DNA from: Umezawaea endophytica
GTDB taxonomy: Bacteria > Actinomycetota > Actinomycetes > Mycobacteriales > Pseudonocardiaceae
NCBI RefSeq assembly: GCF_025061645.1
Contig: NZ_JANYMP010000005.1
Location: 4,539 to 68,538, forward strand
Direction: 5' to 3'
Length of the DNA stretch: 64,000 nucleotides
The notes beneath the pieces were generated by a model. It saw nothing but the letters and a program-made list of their open reading frames with translations. It searched no databases and had not been told where the DNA came from. The position numbers were made by a program, and so were the translations under genes. Shown here one piece after another: positions 19,847-28,293 of this stretch. Within the stretch, counting starts at the first letter, position 1, and each line of letters starts with the position of its first letter.

Positions 19847-19887
19847 TGGAGGTCATCTCCACTTCCAAAATATGGAGATCGTCTCCA
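19847..19887. promoter_or_regulatory. Tandem palindromic operators (TetR/P450 intergenic)
   Basis: Two 15-bp palindromes, TGGAGGTCATCTCCA (19847-19861) and TGGAGATCGTCTCCA (19873-19887), with centres 26 bp apart in the gap between the divergent P450 and TetR genes. Shared form TGGAG-N5-CTCCA. The layout suggests cooperative binding by the adjacent TetR protein, repressing both promoters. Confidence 0.75.
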
Positions 19888-19908
19888 CTTGTCAACCCGA
19901 GGAAGCGC

Positions 19909-20478
19909 ATGACCGCCGACAAGCCGCTGCGGGCCGACGCCCAGCGCAAGCGTGAAGCCCTGCTCGCCAAGGCACGGGAACTGTTCGACGCCGGGGACTT
20001 CTTCGACCTGCGCTTCGACGACTTCGCCCGCCTGGCAGGCGTGGGCACCGGCACGCTGTACCGCCACTTCCCCACCAGGGAGGCACTGGCCGAGGCGGTC
20101 TACCACGGGGAAGTCGCCGCGCTCTGCGACCGCGCCCGCCAACTACAGGCCACGCTGCCCGCGGCGGAAGCCCTGGCGACCTTCCTCCGCGGCATGGTCG
20201 ACCACATCCACGCCCACGAGGGCCTGGCCCGGACGTTCGCCACGCTCATGACCCACCGCTCAGGCGCCCTCACCGAAGGCAGCCAGGCACTGGAGCAGGC
20301 CGTCACCGACCTCGTGGCCATCGCCGTGAAGGACGGAGCCATCCGCGACGACGTGGACGCCGGCGCCATCATGATGGCGCTGCACGGCATCGCCGCGGCC
20401 CACAACCGCCCCAACTGGCGGACCGAGGCCGACGGTGTCATCACCCTCGTGGCGAACGGGCTGCGCCGCCCGCTCTGA
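19909..20478 (+). CDS. TetR family transcriptional regulator
   Basis: A 189-aa repressor. The N-terminal helix-turn-helix is in RFDDFARLAGVGTGTLYRHFPTREAL (about residues 35-60), the canonical TetR recognition helix. The C-terminal part (FLRGMVDHIHAHEGLARTFATLM) fits the TetR_C ligand domain seen in the SACE_7040/AcrR-like group. ATG 19909 is preceded by GAGGAA. It probably binds the two palindromes in its own upstream region and controls itself and the divergent P450-ferredoxin operon; the ligand is unknown. Confidence 0.9.
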   Translation: MTADKPLRADAQRKREALLAKARELFDAGDFFDLRFDDFARLAGVGTGTLYRHFPTREALAEAVYHGEVAALCDRARQLQATLPAAEALATFLRGMVDHIHAHEGLARTFATLMTHRSGALTEGSQALEQAVTDLVAIAVKDGAIRDDVDAGAIMMALHGIAAAHNRPNWRTEADGVITLVANGLRRPL

Positions 20479-20673
20479 CGAGGCTGGCGTACCCGTCGAG
20501 ATGGTGGCGGCGGGCGACGATCAGAAGCTCCACCTCGATGGCGTCACCCCGACCTTGCCGACCCAGCGGCCACTCCCTGGACTGCCCCAGCAGCAGCGAC
20601 AGGATGACGCGCTGCGAAATTCCGGTGTCGGGTGCAGGTATTCGCCGATGTCGGGCCGGACATGCCTCCACCT

Positions 20674-20710
20674 AGACTTGCAGTCTGACTGCAAGGTAGA
20701 CTTACAGTCT
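20674..20710. promoter_or_regulatory. Repeated MarR-type operators upstream of the DJ-1/PfpI gene
   Basis: AGACTTGCAGTCT (20674-20686) and AGACTTACAGTCT (20698-20710) are near-identical palindromes 24 bp apart. Overlapping the first is a perfect 19-bp palindrome CTTGCAGTCTGACTGCAAG (20677-20695). A related half, CAGTCTGACTTCAAG, occurs before the downstream marR gene, so the MarR protein is the likely binder. Confidence 0.7.
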
Positions 20711-20737
20711 TACTTCAGCTTGAGAAGGGACAGGCTC

Positions 20738-21448
20738 ATGGTTGACGAACAGCGCCAGATCGAGGTCGCCATGCTGGTGTGCCCGGACTACGCGCCGGTC
20801 GACGTCATCGGGGCGCACGCGGTGATGGCAAGCATGCCTGGGGTGAACGTTCACCTCGTCTGGAAGAACTTGGACGAATTCCTGGGTTACGGCGGATTTC
20901 CGGGTCGCGCGACCACCACGTTTTCCGACTGTCCAGCCGACTTGGACGTCCTGCTGGTGGGGGCGACGCCGACGGAACTTCTGGACGACTCGGAGACACT
21001 CGCGTTCCTTGCCGACCGGGGTGCCCGTGCCGGCTGGGTCGCCGGGGTGTGCGAGGGCAGCCTGGTGCTCGGCGCGGCCGGATTGCTCCGCGGGTACCGA
21101 GCCACCACCAACTTCCACTTCTACGACCAGTTGGATTGGTTCGGCGCGAAGACGGTCGAGACGCCCAACGTGGTGGAAGACCGGAATCGGATCACCGCAG
21201 GCCCGGCCACCGGGTGCATCGAGATCGCTTTGCGGCTGGTCCAGGTCTTCTTCGGTGACGAAGTGGCTCGCCAGACGGAGCTCAACGCCGAGTACGCGCC
21301 GCAACCGCTGTTTGGCGTGGGTACGCCCGCGTTGGCCGGGCCGGAACTCACCCGACGCACGCTGGCCGGGTCGCACGAGTGGACACAGGCGGTCGCGGCG
21401 GGCGCGCGGCGGGCCGCCGACAGGCTGGAGGCTTCCGCCGTTGGGTGA
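20738..21448 (+). CDS. DJ-1/PfpI family protein (isonitrile hydratase-like)
   Basis: A 236-aa protein of the glutamine-amidotransferase-like DJ-1/PfpI superfamily. The nucleophile elbow is AGVCEGSLVLGAAGLL with C105, and the sequence around LRGYRATTNFHFYDQL fits the InhA (cyclohexyl-isocyanide hydratase) branch, which turns isonitriles into N-formamides. Activity on isonitriles here is inference from the family. ATG 20738 has AAGGGA upstream; the open frame before it is non-coding. Two MarR-type operators lie at its promoter and a marR gene follows, so it is probably induced by its substrate or a related toxic compound. Confidence 0.82.
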   Translation: MVDEQRQIEVAMLVCPDYAPVDVIGAHAVMASMPGVNVHLVWKNLDEFLGYGGFPGRATTTFSDCPADLDVLLVGATPTELLDDSETLAFLADRGARAGWVAGVCEGSLVLGAAGLLRGYRATTNFHFYDQLDWFGAKTVETPNVVEDRNRITAGPATGCIEIALRLVQVFFGDEVARQTELNAEYAPQPLFGVGTPALAGPELTRRTLAGSHEWTQAVAAGARRAADRLEASAVG

Positions 21449-21595
21449 TGCTTGGCCCAGAACCGCGCCAAGATCGAGTCTCTGACAGTTCAGCGAGGTT
21501 GCGGACCGGCCTGATCCGCCCTGTCGAGTGGGTACCGCTCAAGGCGCGGGGTGCAGCACTGCCGTTCTCCAAGCGTTACCCGCACCTTCATCTAT

Positions 21596-21610
21596 CAGTC
21601 TGACTTCAAG
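21596..21610. promoter_or_regulatory. MarR-type operator before marR gene
   Basis: CAGTCTGACTTCAAG closely matches the core CAGTCTGACTGCAAG of the palindrome upstream of the DJ-1 gene. It lies 22 bp before the marR start and suggests autoregulation. Confidence 0.6.
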
Positions 21611-21631
21611 CGTGCATGCGAGAATCATCAA

Positions 21632-22090
21632 ATGACCACCAGCGCCCCAGGGCCGTCACCCGCCGGCGAGTCCGTCGGATTGCGGCTCGTCGGCATCGGC
21701 CGGATCTTGCAACGTCAGTACGAGGTCGAGCTGTCCAAGATTGGAATTACCCTCCGTCACCTTGGAGCCCTGGGGCACCTCTCACGCCATCCAGACATGT
21801 CCTACAGCGATCTCGCTCGTCGCTCCCGCATCACCAGCCAGAGCATGAACGCCACCGTTCGGGCGCTCGAAGAACTCGGCGCAGTGCAACGGATCCTCCC
21901 CGGCCAGGGCCATGCCGCACGCCTCCAGGTAACCGCAAGGGGCCGAGAGCTGCTGCAATCGGCAAGTGCGGCGGCCACGCGGTTGGACGACAGCATCGCC
22001 ATGAACCTGCCCGCGGCCGAATGGGACACGCTGAAGAAGCTGTTGGACAAGCTTGGCACTCTCGACTCGCCACCTGTCGGCAACAGCTAG
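21632..22090 (+). CDS. MarR family transcriptional regulator
   Basis: A 152-aa winged-helix dimer. HTH region: LGHLSRHPDMSYSDLARRSRITSQSMNATVRALEELGAV (about residues 50-90), with wing GHAARLQVTARGREL, both typical of MarR. Start ATG 21632; earlier in-frame codons are not coding-like. It lies 183 bp downstream of the DJ-1/PfpI gene, and both genes carry related operator sequences, which makes a repressor with an isonitrile- or aldehyde-like ligand plausible (inference). Confidence 0.9.
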   Translation: MTTSAPGPSPAGESVGLRLVGIGRILQRQYEVELSKIGITLRHLGALGHLSRHPDMSYSDLARRSRITSQSMNATVRALEELGAVQRILPGQGHAARLQVTARGRELLQSASAAATRLDDSIAMNLPAAEWDTLKKLLDKLGTLDSPPVGNS

Positions 22091-22473
22091 TGTCCCACCG
22101 GGCCAGGTCCGGGCTCGCGAGAACGGCGTGATCGGGCCGGCCGCACTTGGGCTCTGCGTCATCTCAACGTTGTAGGACTCTGCTCGCACACGATCAGCGC
22201 TCCGGATTTGCTTTCCTCGTGCGGCGGCCTGAGTATCGTCGCTCGCGGCGGAGGACACAGCGATCGGTTGACTGATCAGGCCGAAAGATCCGAAGTGGAC
22301 CGTGCAGGACGAATGTCCACTTGGGTCACGGGACTGGATACACAGTGGACGTTCGTCGAGCAGCCGATGGGCAAGATGTGAAACATCTTGTTGCCCCTCA
22401 ACTACTAACACCGCGGCGCGCCGGCGCGATACGTGGGTGAGTGGATTCGGTTCGCTGCCGTCGGGGAGATCCA
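22091..22473. other. Gene-free stretch upstream of iniR-like gene
   Basis: A 383-bp region holding the promoter of the iniR-like gene. It includes the inverted repeat CAAGATGT-GAA-ACATCTTG (22372-22390), about 83 bp before the start, and an 8-bp-arm dyad AAGTGGAC...GTCCACTT near 22292-22323. No convincing coding sequence is visible. Confidence 0.5.
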
Positions 22474-24933
22474 TTGGAACATCACGGGTTGACATCGGTC
22501 ATCGAGTCCGCGCACGGCGCGCTTGCGGGCTGTGCCGCCGCGCAGCGGCTGTGCGACGAGGTCGCGGCCGATCCGCGGGCGGTGCGGGTGGTCGATGTTT
22601 CCGGGCCTGGTGGGGCAGGCAAGACCGCGTTGTTGTCGATCCTGTCGACGATCTTCGACGCGGCCGGTGGTGACGGGGCTGTGCTGGTCGACGACGCGCA
22701 CAGGCTCGGGGACGCCGAGTTGAGCAGGCTGGCCCGGCTGGCTGAGGACGGTCGTACGAGGCTGGTGGTCGCGCACCGCCCGTGGCCGCCGCTGTCGCCC
22801 CTGCGGTCCTTCGCGTGGACCCAGCCCCTCGTGCGGCTGGAGCCGCTCACCCGTGCCGCGGTGGCGGAGCGGATCGCCGCCCTGGTGGACGCGGACCCGT
22901 CGGAGGAGTTCGTGGACCGCGTGTGGGCGCAGACGGGGGGTATGCCGTCACTGGTCGTCCAGGTCGCCATGACACTGCGTGACGGTCGGCCGATTCCCGT
23001 CGACGTGCTGGAACAGGTGCGGCGCGAGGTCGACAGGGCGCCCGCGGCGGTGCACCGGGTGCTCGCCGCCGTCGCCCTGGGGTGCGGCGCGACGGTGGAC
23101 GCCTTGGCGTCGGTGCTCGGGACCGACGGGGAGGAGATCGCGGCGGCCGCCCACGGGGCGTGGGCCACGGGCTTGCTCACCGGTGCCGGGACCGTGGTCG
23201 AGCTGGCCAGGGAGGCCGTTCTCGACCAGATCCCGGCCGCGGAGCTGCTGGAGCTGAGGCAACGGGTGGCGTTCGCGCCTATGGATCAAGGCGGGTCCGT
23301 GATGACGGTGGGGCGGTCGCTGCTGGAGTGCGGTGCGCGCGGGGTGCGGGCGGCCTCCGCGTTGGAGGCCGCCGGGGACGAGGTGCACCTCAGCGAGCCC
23401 GCGTTGGCGGCCGAGCTGTACACGGCGGCCGTGGCCGCGGGTGCGTCCGCGTCGGACCTCGGCGCTCGGCGAGCCGAAGCCGCCGCGTTGTCCGGCGACC
23501 TCGACACGGCGTTGAGGCTGGCCCAGGAAGTCCTCGAACGACCGGACGGGCAGGCGCAGGCGCACGCGCTGGCCGCGGCCGTCACCGCCACGGCGTTGGC
23601 GCACCGGGGGATGCCCGCCGCGAGCGCGTCCCTCTACCAGTGGCCGGTCCCGTCCACCAGCGCCGTGCCGCTGCTGGTCGGGCTCGGTCGACTCGACCAG
23701 GCCAGGAAGGTGCTCGACACGGCCGACGAGGACCACCCGACGGTCGGCAGCGCGGTGCGTTCGCTGATGGCGCGCGGCGTGGTCGACTCGGTCGTCGGCT
23801 CGCCGGTGTGCGCGTTGTCGGAACTGCTCCGCGCCGAGGCGCTGCTCGAACCCGGCGGGCGTGCCGAGCTGCTTCCGGACACGCCTGTCGCCCTGGCCGC
23901 GCTGGTGGCGATGCACCTGGGCGAACTGGACATCGCGACGGACGCGCTGACCCGAGCGATCGACAACCCCCGCGGTTCCGTGGACCTGACCCGCTACCGG
24001 CTCCTCCGGGCGTGGGCGCACATGCTGGGCGGCGAGTTGGGGCGCGCGAGTGCCGGGCTGCGGGAAGCCACCGCGGGACGCCCGGCCGCCGATCCGCGCG
24101 ACGAGCTGTTCGCGGCGGCGATCGAGATCGGCGTCGCTCGACGGCTCGGGGAGAACGCCGACCTCCTGAGCGCGTGGCCCCGCGCGCGTGACGCGATCAT
24201 GCGGTGCCCGGTGGACCTGTACGTGCTGCAACCGATCGGGGAGATCGCGGTGGTCGCTGCGCGCCTGCGCAAGGAAGCCTGGGTGGCACCCCACCTGGCG
24301 GAGGCGGAGACGCTGCTGGAGCACCTCGGCCGACCGCCGCTGTGGAGCGCCCCGCTGCACTGGTACGCCGCGCAGGCGGCCATCGCGGCGGGGGCACCGG
24401 CCAAGGCGTTGCACCACGCGTCGCTCATCAAGGCCATGGCCGACGGCACCCCGCTCGCCGCCACCCTGGCCGAGGCGGTCCACTGCTGGCTGCGGGTCCT
24501 CGCGGGCGACGTGGACGTGCTCGCGGTGCAGAGGGCCGCGCGTTCGATGCAGGAGGCGGGCCTGACGTGGGACGCCGCCCAACTCGCGGGCCAGGCGGCC
24601 ATCCGCACTCCGGATCGCCGCGCGATGAGCACGTTGCTCACGTGCGCGCGCTCGTTGCGGGACCACAGGGACAACAGGGACCACAGGGACGCCGCCTCGC
24701 CCACCTGCCCGCAGAGCGACCGGCCCGGTCCCGATCTCAGCGACCGCGAACTCGAGGTGGCCGAACTCGTCGTGGCGGGCCTGACCCACCGGCAGATCGG
24801 CGAACGGCTGTTCATCTCGGCCAAGACCGTGGAGCACCACATCGCCCGCATCAGGCGGCGCATCGGCGCGGGCAATCGCGCCGATCTGCTGGCGCAGCTC
24901 AGGCTTCAGCTCGCCGCACGGGACTCGGCCTAG
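22474..24933 (+). CDS. iniR: IniR-like AAA ATPase / LuxR-type transcriptional regulator
   Basis: An 819-aa regulator. The P-loop is VSGPGGAGKTALLS (about residues 45-58) and the Walker B AVLVDDAHRL; the middle 400 residues are alpha-helical repeat-like; the C-terminus (DLSDRELEVAELVVAGLTH... SAKTVEHHIARIRRRIGA) is a LuxR/GerE helix-turn-helix. In mycobacteria IniR (Rv0339c) has this architecture and activates iniBAC on cell-wall stress. Here it is convergent with an iniB-iniA-iniC-like operon, overlapping iniC by 4 bp. I took TTG 22474 because of its GGGGAGA site; GTG 22441 is in frame. Confidence 0.8.
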   Translation: MEHHGLTSVIESAHGALAGCAAAQRLCDEVAADPRAVRVVDVSGPGGAGKTALLSILSTIFDAAGGDGAVLVDDAHRLGDAELSRLARLAEDGRTRLVVAHRPWPPLSPLRSFAWTQPLVRLEPLTRAAVAERIAALVDADPSEEFVDRVWAQTGGMPSLVVQVAMTLRDGRPIPVDVLEQVRREVDRAPAAVHRVLAAVALGCGATVDALASVLGTDGEEIAAAAHGAWATGLLTGAGTVVELAREAVLDQIPAAELLELRQRVAFAPMDQGGSVMTVGRSLLECGARGVRAASALEAAGDEVHLSEPALAAELYTAAVAAGASASDLGARRAEAAALSGDLDTALRLAQEVLERPDGQAQAHALAAAVTATALAHRGMPAASASLYQWPVPSTSAVPLLVGLGRLDQARKVLDTADEDHPTVGSAVRSLMARGVVDSVVGSPVCALSELLRAEALLEPGGRAELLPDTPVALAALVAMHLGELDIATDALTRAIDNPRGSVDLTRYRLLRAWAHMLGGELGRASAGLREATAGRPAADPRDELFAAAIEIGVARRLGENADLLSAWPRARDAIMRCPVDLYVLQPIGEIAVVAARLRKEAWVAPHLAEAETLLEHLGRPPLWSAPLHWYAAQAAIAAGAPAKALHHASLIKAMADGTPLAATLAEAVHCWLRVLAGDVDVLAVQRAARSMQEAGLTWDAAQLAGQAAIRTPDRRAMSTLLTCARSLRDHRDNRDHRDAASPTCPQSDRPGPDLSDRELEVAELVVAGLTHRQIGERLFISAKTVEHHIARIRRRIGAGNRADLLAQLRLQLAARDSA

Positions 24934-26384
24934 TCACCGAGCCTGCTCACCACACCTTCGCAACTGCGCACCACGATCCGCGCCAGTTCGACGAAAGCGC
25001 GGCTGGACATGGGGCTCTCCGCCCAGCGCTGCCACCGCGCCAGCACCAGCGCCACGGCCTCGCGCTGCTCCTCCCGCGTCGCGTCCGGTCGTAGGGCGAG
25101 CCGGGACCACGCGGTGCTCCCCGCCCCGCCGAGCAGCCGTTCGGCCTCCGCCTTCGCGTCGGCGGGCATGGCCACCGTCCCCGAACGCACCACACCGATC
25201 GCGCGGAGTTCGGCGAACTCGTGCGCGTCGGCCAGCACGCGTTCGACGGCGGTCGACAGCGCCGCCGCCTCCGGGTTCGGGCGCTCCCGCAGCACGGTGT
25301 CCAGTGCCAGCAACGCCGAACGAGCCTTGAGCAGGTCGCGCCGCTCGGCGAACAGGACGGACAGCGTCTCGCGCAACTCGTCCAGACCGCTGCGGCGCAC
25401 CAGTTCGGCGGCCAGGCGCGCGGGGTCGTCGAAGCCCTGCCGGATGAGCACGACGGCGAGGCGGATCCCGAAGAGCCCGAACCTCGCGAGCAGCCGCGCG
25501 TGGTCCGGCCCGGCACGGGTGAACCTGTCCACCGACAGCATCGCCGCCTCGACCTCGTCACGCGGCGCCGCGGCGAGTTCGGCGAGCGCGGCGAACTCGT
25601 CCTGCCGAAGCGTGCGTGCGGTCTGCGCGATCAGCCCGGCGACCGGCACCACGGTCTGGCACAGCTTGCGCAGCCGCGGATCCGAGCGGTAGCGCTGGGC
25701 GATCCGCCGTGCGGACATCAGGGCATCGATCCGGCCGACGCCCACCTCGTCCGCGCGGGAGAGCACGGCGATGGTGTTGACGGGAGTCGCCCTGGCCACG
25801 CCGCGGTCGTGGAACGACTCCAGCAGCCCCAGGTCGGCGCTGTGCAGGTGGCGCATCAGGTAGATCACCGCGTCCGCGTCGCTCGGCTCGTCCTCCGGGG
25901 CCAGGAACCGGGTGGCCGCCGCGGAGACGTCGCCCGAGATCGAGGCGATGCCGGGGGTGTCGATCAACGTGGTGTCCCGCAGCCCCTGCGTCGGCCAGTC
26001 CACCGACAGGCGTTCGACGGCGTCCGGCTCGATGCCGTCGAGGTCGACGCGCAGTGCGCCGTCCACGCGGTTCACCGGCAGTTGCCGGGCCGACCCGTCG
26101 CGGGGGTGCAGGGTCACCCTCGGGCTGTGGCCGTGCCGGTACCAGATGACCACGCGGGTGCACTCGCCCGCGTCGGTCGGCGCGATCTCCTCCCCCACCA
26201 ACGCGTTGAGCAGCGTGGACTTGCCCGCCTTGACCTTGCCCGCGATGGCCACCCGCAGCGGCTCGTCCATGCGGTCGAGCTGCCTGCGCAACAGCTCGGC
26301 GGTCTCGACGTCGTCCCGGTAGACCTCGATCGCGTCGCGCAGCAACGAGCGCACCTCACCGGCGAGGTGGTTCCTCCCGCTCAC
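24930..26384 (-). CDS. iniC: Dynamin-like GTPase (IniC-like)
   Basis: A 484-aa bacterial dynamin-like protein. G1 VAIAGKVKAGKSTLLNALVG (about residues 44-63), G3 LIDTPGIAS, and a G4-like LSRADEVG (SRAD in place of NKxD/TKxD). Helical stalk sequence follows with no clear membrane helix. It overlaps IniA (GTGA) and is the last gene of the operon, as iniC is in Mycobacterium. Mycobacterial IniA/IniC are membrane-remodelling or fission proteins induced by cell-wall drugs; by analogy this pair maintains the membrane under stress. Confidence 0.82.
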   Translation of the reverse strand: MSGRNHLAGEVRSLLRDAIEVYRDDVETAELLRRQLDRMDEPLRVAIAGKVKAGKSTLLNALVGEEIAPTDAGECTRVVIWYRHGHSPRVTLHPRDGSARQLPVNRVDGALRVDLDGIEPDAVERLSVDWPTQGLRDTTLIDTPGIASISGDVSAAATRFLAPEDEPSDADAVIYLMRHLHSADLGLLESFHDRGVARATPVNTIAVLSRADEVGVGRIDALMSARRIAQRYRSDPRLRKLCQTVVPVAGLIAQTARTLRQDEFAALAELAAAPRDEVEAAMLSVDRFTRAGPDHARLLARFGLFGIRLAVVLIRQGFDDPARLAAELVRRSGLDELRETLSVLFAERRDLLKARSALLALDTVLRERPNPEAAALSTAVERVLADAHEFAELRAIGVVRSGTVAMPADAKAEAERLLGGAGSTAWSRLALRPDATREEQREAVALVLARWQRWAESPMSSRAFVELARIVVRSCEGVVSRLGD

Positions 26385-28180
26385 CGCGCCGTCCCGACCC
26401 GGTCGACCAGCGCGTCCGCGGCCGTGGCGAGGTGCGCGATGCGGTCCAGTTCGGCCCGCACGTCCCGGATGCGCTTGTCCCGCTCACCGCGGTCGGAGTC
26501 GACCGCGCGCTGCGCGGACTTCATCGACTCGCTGAGCGATCGGGACAGTTCCGCGGCGCGGCCGGTGAAGTGGTCCCGCAGGTCGCGCTGGAGTTCGCGC
26601 AGCACGTCCCTCGACTCCTTGCCGAGTTGGAACACCACGTCGTCGACGAAGCGCCGCACGGCGAGCTTGGCCTCCGACCGCCTGCGTTCCAGCATGCGCT
26701 TGCGCTCGTCCTTGACGACCTTGCGGCCCAGCAGCACACCCGCGGCCACCGAGAGCGGGTTGAGCAGGGCGAGCCCTCCGATCGTGCTCAGCATGCCGAT
26801 CATGAGCGTGCCGCCGTAGCCGCCGCGCAGGCCCACGATCAGCTTCTGCCCGAACCCGAACGCCTCCGGACGGCCGAACTCGAGCGGGATCGCCTGGCTG
26901 AGGGGGGCCTCCGGGTCGTGGGTGTGCAGGTCCGGCAGCACCCCGCCACCGTCGTCGGCGAAGTGGTCGCCGACCTGTCCGGCCAGCCACCGGGCGCGCT
27001 GGTTGGTCCACACGAAGTTGGCCGACGCGGCGGCGGCCACCCGTTGCAGGACCCAGCCGACGAACTGCTCCTCCACCAGCGCCGGATCGATCCCGTCCAG
27101 CTCGGCTTCGGCGTCCCGCGTGATCTTGCGCATCCGGTCGCGCAGGTCGTACTCGACGTCCGAGATCAGGTCGCCGACACCGTCGTTGAGGGTCTGCTGC
27201 CACCGCGCCGAGCGCTCCCGCAGGGCGTCCGCCCGCCGCTTGGCCTCGCGCAGCCCCGACAGAAGGTCCTCGGCGCGGTCCGGGTCCCGCAGGGCCGTCA
27301 GCTCGGCCCCCATCGCGGTGGTGAGCTGCACGGCCGCCCCGCGCACGTCGTGCACGACGGACCGGGTGGCCAGTTCCGCGGCTCGCCCGACGATGCGGTC
27401 GCGCAGGTGGTTGAGCAGCAGGGGGAAGCCGGACTCGTGGTTGAGCGCCTGGTCGCCCTCGCGCACGGCGTGCAGGCGCAGCACCGAGGACACCGGCAGC
27501 AGGTCAGCGGACAGGTCGGCGGCGGCCAGGTGCGCGCGGTCGCGCTCGGCGATCCGCCGCCAGTCCGGGTACAGGTCGATCTTCGTGAGGACGCACACGA
27601 CGGTCGGGCACACCCGTGCCGCCTGCCGCAGGAACTCCAGTTCGGTGGCCGTGTACTCCTGCGCCGCGTCGGAGACCATGAGCACGGCGTCCGCGGACGG
27701 CAGCGCGGTCATCGTCGTCGCGCCGTGCACCGATCCCAGCCCACCCACGCCGGGGGTGTCCACCAGGCACAGACCTCCGGCGAGCACCGAACGCGGGATG
27801 CCGACCTCCGCGTGCCGCAGCCCGCGCCGGTTGCCGGGGTTGCCCGCCTCGGACACGTGGTCGGCGAGCTGCTCGACGGGCACCTCGGTGCGCACCGCCG
27901 TCTCGCCGACCAGGACCACGTTCGGGGACTCCGCGTAGCGCACGACCGTGGGCACCGCGGTGGCCACGTCGTCGTCCACCGGGCACACCGGGGCGTTGAC
28001 GAGCGCGTTGACCAGGTGGCTCTTGCCCTGCTTGAACTCCCCCACGACGAGCACGCGCACGGTCGGGTCCAGCAGCCGCTGCCTGGTCTGCGCCAGCCGA
28101 CCGGCCAGGTCGTCACGGCCGTAGGCGTTCGCCGCCTTCAACGCGAGGTCGACCACCTCGACCGGTGTCCGTCCGCTCAC
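26381..28180 (-). CDS. iniA: Dynamin-like GTPase (IniA-like)
   Basis: A 599-aa bacterial dynamin-like protein. G1 VLVVGEFKQGKSHLVNALV (about residues 42-60), G3 LVDTPGVGG, G4 LTKIDLYPDW. Near residues 455-490 (GGTLMIGMLSTIGGLALLNPLSVAAGVLLG) is a hydrophobic paddle-like segment expected to insert into membrane, followed by a long helical stalk with charged residues. I chose GTG 28180 because of GGAGAGGAG just upstream; GTG 28201 is in frame. It lies 113 bp after iniB and overlaps iniC. Presumed role: membrane remodelling under envelope stress, together with IniC. Confidence 0.84.
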   Translation of the reverse strand: MSGRTPVEVVDLALKAANAYGRDDLAGRLAQTRQRLLDPTVRVLVVGEFKQGKSHLVNALVNAPVCPVDDDVATAVPTVVRYAESPNVVLVGETAVRTEVPVEQLADHVSEAGNPGNRRGLRHAEVGIPRSVLAGGLCLVDTPGVGGLGSVHGATTMTALPSADAVLMVSDAAQEYTATELEFLRQAARVCPTVVCVLTKIDLYPDWRRIAERDRAHLAAADLSADLLPVSSVLRLHAVREGDQALNHESGFPLLLNHLRDRIVGRAAELATRSVVHDVRGAAVQLTTAMGAELTALRDPDRAEDLLSGLREAKRRADALRERSARWQQTLNDGVGDLISDVEYDLRDRMRKITRDAEAELDGIDPALVEEQFVGWVLQRVAAAASANFVWTNQRARWLAGQVGDHFADDGGGVLPDLHTHDPEAPLSQAIPLEFGRPEAFGFGQKLIVGLRGGYGGTLMIGMLSTIGGLALLNPLSVAAGVLLGRKVVKDERKRMLERRRSEAKLAVRRFVDDVVFQLGKESRDVLRELQRDLRDHFTGRAAELSRSLSESMKSAQRAVDSDRGERDKRIRDVRAELDRIAHLATAADALVDRVGTAR

Positions 28181-28206
28181 CGCCGCTCCTCTCCGGGACA
28201 CGCGGC

Positions 28207-28235
28207 GACCGCGTCACCCAGGGGGTGACGCGGTC
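28207..28235 (-). terminator. Intercistronic hairpin between iniB and iniA
   Basis: Perfect 13-bp arms GACCGCGTCACCC / GGGTGACGCGGTC with a 3-nt loop, 27 bp before the iniA start. In operon context it could be a partial terminator that lowers iniAC relative to iniB, or an RNA-stabilising end for the iniB message. Confidence 0.6.
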
Positions 28236-28293
28236 CAACCGCTGTGGCCAAGGGAAGGACATCCGGGGACATCCCGCCACTCGAACCGGTGGT

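Noticed and set aside
20441-20671. 76-codon minus-strand frame between the TetR and DJ-1 genes
   Set aside because: It overlaps the TetR 3' end and has no recognisable family; the middle looks somewhat protein-like but is not supported.
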